Below, in pieces: positions 6,914-10,952 of a stretch of 10,952 nt of DNA (positions within the stretch are counted from its first letter, which is position 1; every line of letters starts with the position of its first letter). The DNA lies in contig JAJXUY010000027.1 in NCBI GenBank assembly GCA_021782525.1, forward strand, positions 1-10,952, in the 5' to 3' direction. The notes below the pieces were generated by a model. The model saw only the letters and a list, made by a program, of their open reading frames with translations. It was not told the DNA's origin and did not search any database. Source of the stretch: Acidobacteriota bacterium (GTDB lineage Bacteria; Acidobacteriota; Thermoanaerobaculia; Thermoanaerobaculales; Thermoanaerobaculaceae). The position numbers and the translations under genes are program-made.

Positions 6914-9904
6914 TCACCGTCCCGGCGTGGCGTCCAGCACCTCCAGCGGTGGAGGGACGGCGGCCGGCCCACCCTCCTGGGCGAGGACCCAGGCTGCGGT
7001 CTCGCTGAGGATGGGCTTGCCGCCGCGCGCCGCCATCTCGCGGAGGAGCGGGTACAGATCGCGGGTCCGTCCAACGTGGACCGCGTGCATCGCGGCGATG
7101 ACGAGACCGACGGCGCTCGGATCGGCGTCGGTGTCGGTCCGGACGAGGCGCGCGAGCGTCGGCTCCAGGCCCTCCATCGGCACGTCGAACTCCTGCTCGG
7201 CCTTGCGTAGCTTCTCGTCGGCGGGGGCGTCGTCGATCACGGCGAAGACGTCGTGGCGCAGCGCTCCGCTCAACGTGTTGTCGAGGTACTCCAGGGCCCG
7301 GGCCCGCAGGCCCGCGTTCGGAGACGACAGGCTGCGGAACGCCGCGCGGACGTCGCGCGGCGGCAGGAGCAGCTCGAGCAGCCCGGCCACGTTCCTCACC
7401 GCTGCGGCCATCCGCTGCGCGAGGACCTCCTGGAGCAGGCTCGGCACCCGCCCCGCGCTCCGCCACCGCGCCACCGAGCCCTCGAGCTGGGCGGCGTGCA
7501 TCGAGGAGACCACCCACAGGTCGGAGACCGCTCTGAGATAGCGGATCGCCTCGGCCCGGATCTCTCGCTGGACGAGCGCCGGCTTGATCCGCAGCGCGGG
7601 TTGGCGGGAGCGCAGCGAGGCCATCGCCTCGATGACCTTGTCGCGGAGGATCGCATCGGGGGCGGCGAGCTGGCCCGCGAGCGCGGAGAGCGCCGCTTCG
7701 CCGCCGAGCATCGCCAGCGTCTTGGGCAGCGCCCGGCGCACCCAGATCTCCTCCTCGCCGTCGTTCATGAACGCCACCACCGCGGGGATCGCCCCCTCGC
7801 CGAAGGCGACCACCGCGCCGCGCGCCTCGTGCTTGAGACGGCGGTCCGCCATCCGCGAGATCAGGGTGGGGATGTAGATCGGGTTCTCCCCGTCGCGCGC
7901 CAGCCGGGTGCGGACCGCGGCGATCGCCTGGCGGACCACGCGAGGGTCGCGGTCGTACAGCAGGGTGACGAGCGATCCGCTCTCGGCCGGCTCCCCGATC
8001 TCGCCCAGCGCCTTGGCCGCCTGCTCCCGCACCCCGGGATCGTCGTCCGCCAGCAGGCCGTTGAGCGTGGCGAGCGCCCGGTCGGCCACCGCCGGGTCGG
8101 AGTGCCCGGCCAGGCAGACCACCGCGGCCGCTCGCAGCCGGGGGTCGGCGTCCGCGAGCCGGGGCAGCATCATCGCGGCGGCATCCTCGCCCCTGAGGAG
8201 CACCACCGCGCGGATCGCCGCGCACCGCACCTCGGTGTCGTCGTCCGCGATCCGCTGCTCGATCAGCGGCAGGACGTCCGCACGGCCGGCCTCGGCGAGG
8301 GCCGCGAGCGTCCTGCACCGCACCGCGGCATCCTGGTGGTGGAGCAGCAGGGGGTTGACGAGCCTCGCCTCGCCGGAGGCCAGCAACATCTCGAGGCTCA
8401 GCATCACCTGACGGGAGTCCGCGCTGCCGAGCGACTCGACCAGCGTCGTGATCGTCGCCAGGTCGCGGGTGTCGATCTCGGCGCGCCGGCCGCTGATCCC
8501 GGGCTTGAGGCCGCGCCGGAACGTCGCGACGTACTCGCGCCGCGCCGCCACCGTCACCCACAGCCAGACCGCCACCAGGGCCAGCGTGAGCCAGCCGACC
8601 TGTCGCATTCCGATCACGGCGAAGGTGACCGGGAAGAGGAGCAGCGCGCCCACACCCTCTCCGAGCCGCTGCACGAAGACGTCGATGAACCCCTTCGCGC
8701 GTCGCCGCAGGTCCGGGCTCACGGGCAGGAAGAGGAGCTCGCGGGTCGCCTGCTCGACCGAGTGCCGCACGCTCGTCTCCGACAGGCGCAGGACCCACGC
8801 GAAGAAGAGCACGGCGGCGGGGAACAGGCCGAACGAGAGGAGGAGCAATGCGGTCGTCACGGCCACCGTCGCGGGCAGCACGCGCATGCCGAAGCCCACG
8901 CCCAGCACCCGGTGGATGCGCTGCGTGAAGGCGAGCTGGAAGACGAAGCCGATCACCCCCATGAGCGTGAAGAAGCTCCCCATCACGCGGGTGCGCTGGT
9001 CGAGGGTGGTGGTGTGCTGCTGGACGACCCAGTTGAACTGCAGGTCGACCGTCTGCGAGACGACGACCATGAGCAGCATCAGGACGGCGATCAGGCCGAG
9101 CAGGCGCGAGCCGCGGAGCACCTCGAACCCGACCTTCTCAGGCCGGGCTCGCAGCCGGCGCTGGCGCGTGTCGTCGCCATCGGCGCGCGGTCGCGTCCGG
9201 TTGATCGCCACCACGAGGGCGACGACGACGAGCAGGAGCACGCCGGCGGCGAGCAGGGTGTACCGCGTTCCGGCCCAGGCCGTGACGAGCCGGGCGATCT
9301 GGCCGCCGGGGACGCCGCCGAGGAGGCCTCCGGCCCCGACGAACGCGAACAGGCGTCGCGCCTGCCGCGCGTCGAAGACGCCGTTGGCGAACGACCAGAA
9401 CTGCGAGACGGCCACCCCGAAGCCGAGCGTGGTCCAGAGGTAGAAAGCGAAGGCCAAGAGCCAGCCCCTGCCGTGGCCGAAGAACCAGAAGAACGCCACC
9501 AGACCGAGGACGCGCAGGAGCGCGAAGGCGACGATCAGGGTGGGGTCGTCGAAGCGCCGCGTCAGTCGCGAGTAGAGGACGAGCACCGGGAACGAGAGGA
9601 GCGCGAGGAGCAGGTAGACGTACGGCAGGTTCTGGGCGCCGACGATGTCGATGTAACTCGCCTGGCGGACGCTCTTGACCGCGTACTCGCTCGCCATGAG
9701 GAGGAAGAAGTAGACGAAGAAGAGGATCGTGAGGGAGCGCTCCTCGCGGCGGATCCTCAAGCCCACGGCGGCGCGCAGGCCGCGACCGAGCCGCCCGCCC
9801 TCCCGGGCCGGATCGTCGGCGCCGACGGGAATCACGGCCTCGTCCCGGGCACGCAACGCCCTTGGCCCACTTGCCGGTGAGAACGCTGCGCCGACATCGC
9901 GCAC
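6914..9904 (-). CDS. Npt/MFS-like 12-TM transporter fused to a HEAT-repeat domain
   Basis: 996-residue fusion. Residues about 57-455 hold roughly 12 hydrophobic helices (for example LTILFFVYFFLLM, LPYVYLLLALLSFPVLVLY and LLGLIAVLMLLMVVVSQT) in the style of the ATP/ADP-carrier (Npt1/Npt2) and MFS superfamily. AVKSVRQASYI and FWSFANGVFDARQARRLF suit that group. Residues about 480-975 are a long series of HEAT repeats (units such as DDPGVREQAAKALGEIG and DRDPRVVRQAIAAV), a cytosolic protein-binding scaffold. The transported solute is unknown. The GTG at 9904 has no clear ribosome binding site. A GTG at 9835 overlaps the stop of a small upstream ORF (GTGA) and would remove 23 low-complexity residues before the first helix; it may be the true start. 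First gene of an operon with the cNMP-fold protein and the phosphatase fusion. Confidence 0.9.
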   Translation of the reverse strand: MRDVGAAFSPASGPRALRARDEAVIPVGADDPAREGGRLGRGLRAAVGLRIRREERSLTILFFVYFFLLMASEYAVKSVRQASYIDIVGAQNLPYVYLLLALLSFPVLVLYSRLTRRFDDPTLIVAFALLRVLGLVAFFWFFGHGRGWLLAFAFYLWTTLGFGVAVSQFWSFANGVFDARQARRLFAFVGAGGLLGGVPGGQIARLVTAWAGTRYTLLAAGVLLLVVVALVVAINRTRPRADGDDTRQRRLRARPEKVGFEVLRGSRLLGLIAVLMLLMVVVSQTVDLQFNWVVQQHTTTLDQRTRVMGSFFTLMGVIGFVFQLAFTQRIHRVLGVGFGMRVLPATVAVTTALLLLSFGLFPAAVLFFAWVLRLSETSVRHSVEQATRELLFLPVSPDLRRRAKGFIDVFVQRLGEGVGALLLFPVTFAVIGMRQVGWLTLALVAVWLWVTVAARREYVATFRRGLKPGISGRRAEIDTRDLATITTLVESLGSADSRQVMLSLEMLLASGEARLVNPLLLHHQDAAVRCRTLAALAEAGRADVLPLIEQRIADDDTEVRCAAIRAVVLLRGEDAAAMMLPRLADADPRLRAAAVVCLAGHSDPAVADRALATLNGLLADDDPGVREQAAKALGEIGEPAESGSLVTLLYDRDPRVVRQAIAAVRTRLARDGENPIYIPTLISRMADRRLKHEARGAVVAFGEGAIPAVVAFMNDGEEEIWVRRALPKTLAMLGGEAALSALAGQLAAPDAILRDKVIEAMASLRSRQPALRIKPALVQREIRAEAIRYLRAVSDLWVVSSMHAAQLEGSVARWRSAGRVPSLLQEVLAQRMAAAVRNVAGLLELLLPPRDVRAAFRSLSSPNAGLRARALEYLDNTLSGALRHDVFAVIDDAPADEKLRKAEQEFDVPMEGLEPTLARLVRTDTDADPSAVGLVIAAMHAVHVGRTRDLYPLLREMAARGGKPILSETAAWVLAQEGGPAAVPPPLEVLDATPGR

Positions 9905-10020
9905 ACCAGCAGGCGCTCAGCGCCCGCCCTCGCGAGGGCGCGGAACCCTGCGGCGCGGCGATCGACCGCACGAGCGTTTCGGAGCGCCAACAGGAGATCG
10001 GGAGCCCGCTCTCCAGACAT
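9832..10020 (-). CDS. Possible small leader ORF coupled to the transporter
   Basis: A 62-codon ORF starts at ATG 10020 behind an AGGTG site (spacing about 4 bases). It lies just inside the transcript predicted from the promoter at 10048-10076. Its TGA overlaps a GTG at 9835 in the transporter frame (GTGA), the layout of translational coupling. The product, beginning MSGERAPDLLLALRNARAVD, is Ala/Arg/Leu-rich with no known domain. Any GC-rich frame can stay open this long, so it may not be made. It could instead be a leader whose translation sets transporter expression. Confidence 0.35.
   Translation of the reverse strand: MSGERAPDLLLALRNARAVDRRAAGFRALARAGAERLLVCAMSAQRSHRQVGQGRCVPGTRP
9912..9940. 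other. Adjacent palindromes in the transporter leader
   Basis: ggcgctcagcgcc (9912-9924) is an inverted repeat with one central base. It is followed at once by the perfect 16-bp palindrome cgccctcgcgagggcg (9925-9940). They lie between the promoter and the transporter reading frame, inside the small ORF. They could form leader RNA hairpins or a protein site; neither has a T-run. Confidence 0.4.
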
Positions 10021-10047
10021 CGCACACCTGAGTGATCTCCTCGACAT

Positions 10048-10076
10048 CTTAGACCACGGGCGCGCCCGCGTGACAA
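10048..10076 (-). promoter_or_regulatory. Sigma-70-like promoter of the transporter operon
   Basis: On the minus strand TTGTCA (10076-10071, five of six to consensus) and TCTAAG (10053-10048, four of six) are separated by exactly 17 bp. Transcription would start near 10041, leaving a leader of about 140-205 bases depending on the transporter start. Confidence 0.5.
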
Positions 10077-10089
10077 ATGCCTAGTTCTG

Positions 10090-10118
10090 TTGTTTTTCAG
10101 TCGCAGCCTTGCTATCGT
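10090..10118 (+). promoter_or_regulatory. Extended -10 promoter of the glycine-rich protein gene
   Basis: TTGTTT (10090-10095) and TATCGT (10113-10118) are 17 bp apart, and TGC directly before the -10 gives an extended -10 motif. The predicted start near 10125 leaves a leader of about 75 bases before the ATG at 10200. It diverges from the transporter promoter, with only 13 bp between the two -35 boxes. Confidence 0.45.
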
Positions 10119-10199
10119 CCACGACCAGGTCCGTGTTCCCACAGCCCGTACCAGCGTCCGATCGCGCAACCGCAGCGAGCGAAAGGGGTCGAGGGCCAG

Positions 10200-10952
10200 A
10201 TGATCGAAGCGTCCACGTGCAGCCTGAGGCACCCCCTCGTCTCGACGACGTCACAAACCGTCATCCGCGCCTCGCGGGCTCGCGGCCGGCGGCTGGCGCT
10301 GGCGCTCGGCGCCTGGGCGGCGGGGCTCGCCGTCGTGGTCCTCGCCTCGGCGCCGCGCGCGGCGTGGGCGCAGGCTCCGACCTGCACCGGCACCCAGGCG
10401 GTGTTCACGTCGAACGGCGGCGTCCAGGATTTCGTCGTCCCGCCGGCCGTGACCTCGGTGACGATCGACGCCTCCGGCGCGGCTGGGGGCTCGGGCCGGC
10501 TATACGTCGGGGGCACCACCGGATACGTGAACTCTCCCGGCGGCGCCGGGGCGCGGCTCGTGGCGACGTTCCCGGTAACGCCGGGTGAGACGCTCCACAT
10601 CCTGGTCGGGGGCGCCGGAGCGACGGCCGGTTCGGCTTCCCAGACCGGCGGCGGGGGCGGTGCGTCGTTCGTCTACTTAACCCCCGCGCCGAGCACCTTC
10701 GACCTGCTCGTCGCCGCGGCCGGGGGCGGCGGCGCCGCCGGCGCCGGCAGCGGATCGGGCGGCAACGTCACGACACTCGCCGGCAGCGGCGTGGGCGGGG
10801 CCGCCGGGGTGAACGGCGGAGGAGGTGGCGGCGGCGGTCTCATCGGCGATGGGGCGAACAGCGCCGCCGTGAGCGGAGGCCAGGGAGGCCAAGCGCTGGT
10901 CAACGGTGCCGCCGGCGGGGCCGGAGGCGCCAGCGAAGGCGCCGGTGGCTTC
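10200..10952 (+). CDS. Secreted glycine-rich repeat protein, 3' end cut by window edge
   Basis: The frame is open from ATG 10200 to the right edge (251 residues, no stop). GAGGG lies five bases upstream of the ATG. An unusually long N-terminus (about 30 residues with Arg-rich RASRARGRR) is followed by a hydrophobic core (LALALGAWAAGLAVVVLASA) and a likely cleavage site at AWA/QAP near residue 58, so export is expected. The mature part opens with AVFTSNGGVQDFVVPPAVTS, a beta-strand segment typical of large glycine-rich surface or cell-wall proteins. It then becomes over-rich in Gly and Ala with runs such as GVNGGGGGGGGLIGDGA, resembling the glycine-rich domain found in some receptor and adhesin-like proteins. 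The role is likely surface structure or adhesion, by inference only. Total length, anchor and C-terminal domains lie outside the window. Confidence 0.88.
   Translation, partial: MIEASTCSLRHPLVSTTSQTVIRASRARGRRLALALGAWAAGLAVVVLASAPRAAWAQAPTCTGTQAVFTSNGGVQDFVVPPAVTSVTIDASGAAGGSGRLYVGGTTGYVNSPGGAGARLVATFPVTPGETLHILVGGAGATAGSASQTGGGGGASFVYLTPAPSTFDLLVAAAGGGGAAGAGSGSGGNVTTLAGSGVGGAAGVNGGGGGGGGLIGDGANSAAVSGGQGGQALVNGAAGGAGGASEGAGGF

Noticed and set aside
7253..9880. 875-codon open frame on the plus strand opposite the transporter
   Set aside because: It is highly charged, low-complexity sequence with no motif; the opposite frame has clear TM helices and HEAT repeats.
10112..10600. 162-codon minus-strand ORF opposite the glycine-rich gene
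   Set aside because: It runs opposite the signal peptide and beta-segment of the real plus-strand gene and is Pro/Ala/Thr-rich without motifs.

Overview
The window is GC-rich bacterial DNA: 60-base samples count about 68% G+C in the transporter gene and about 58% in the 2.7-4.2 kb stretch. Every gene but one lies on the minus strand. Signal peptides, G/C-ending codons and domain-rich hypothetical proteins suit a soil or sediment Gram-negative-type lineage such as Acidobacteriota, Myxococcota or Gemmatimonadota. No marker gene is present, so the phylum cannot be fixed.

Layout. (1) 1-1727: two tandem, closely related aldo/keto reductase genes; the first runs off the left edge, and a perfect 17-bp palindrome abuts its ribosome binding site. 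(2) 1728-2618: an eroded stretch. It holds a truncated ORF that starts like a small membrane protein, short direct repeats, and an NADP/F420-type oxidoreductase gene broken by a single-base frameshift. (3) 2619-3111: non-coding, with a strong GC hairpin and a 184-bp near-palindromic element (2932-3115). The edge of that element supplies the stop codon of the next gene. (4) 3112-4203: an exported or membrane-anchored amidohydrolase with lower G+C and a promoter placed almost on its start codon. (5) 4308-9904: a compact three-gene operon read right to left. It encodes a 12-TM Npt/MFS-like transporter fused to a HEAT-repeat domain, then a small cyclic-nucleotide-binding-fold protein, then a secreted PPP-type phosphatase fused to a domain resembling FAM20/HipA-type atypical kinases. 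(6) 9905-10199: a divergent control region with one good promoter on each strand and a possible small coupled leader ORF. (7) 10200-10952: the start of a secreted, very glycine-rich protein, cut by the right edge.

How the genes may work together. The operon is tightly packed: 23 bp between genes 1 and 2, and TGA directly followed by ATG between genes 2 and 3. This suggests a membrane transporter with a large cytosolic repeat scaffold, a separate sensor-like domain, and an exported enzyme that may both remove and add phosphate. The transporter plus HEAT plus cNMP-binding modules look like a split version of a fused architecture. The phosphatase/kinase-like fusion is the most unusual protein and the best candidate here for an undescribed system; its activity is inferred from motifs only.
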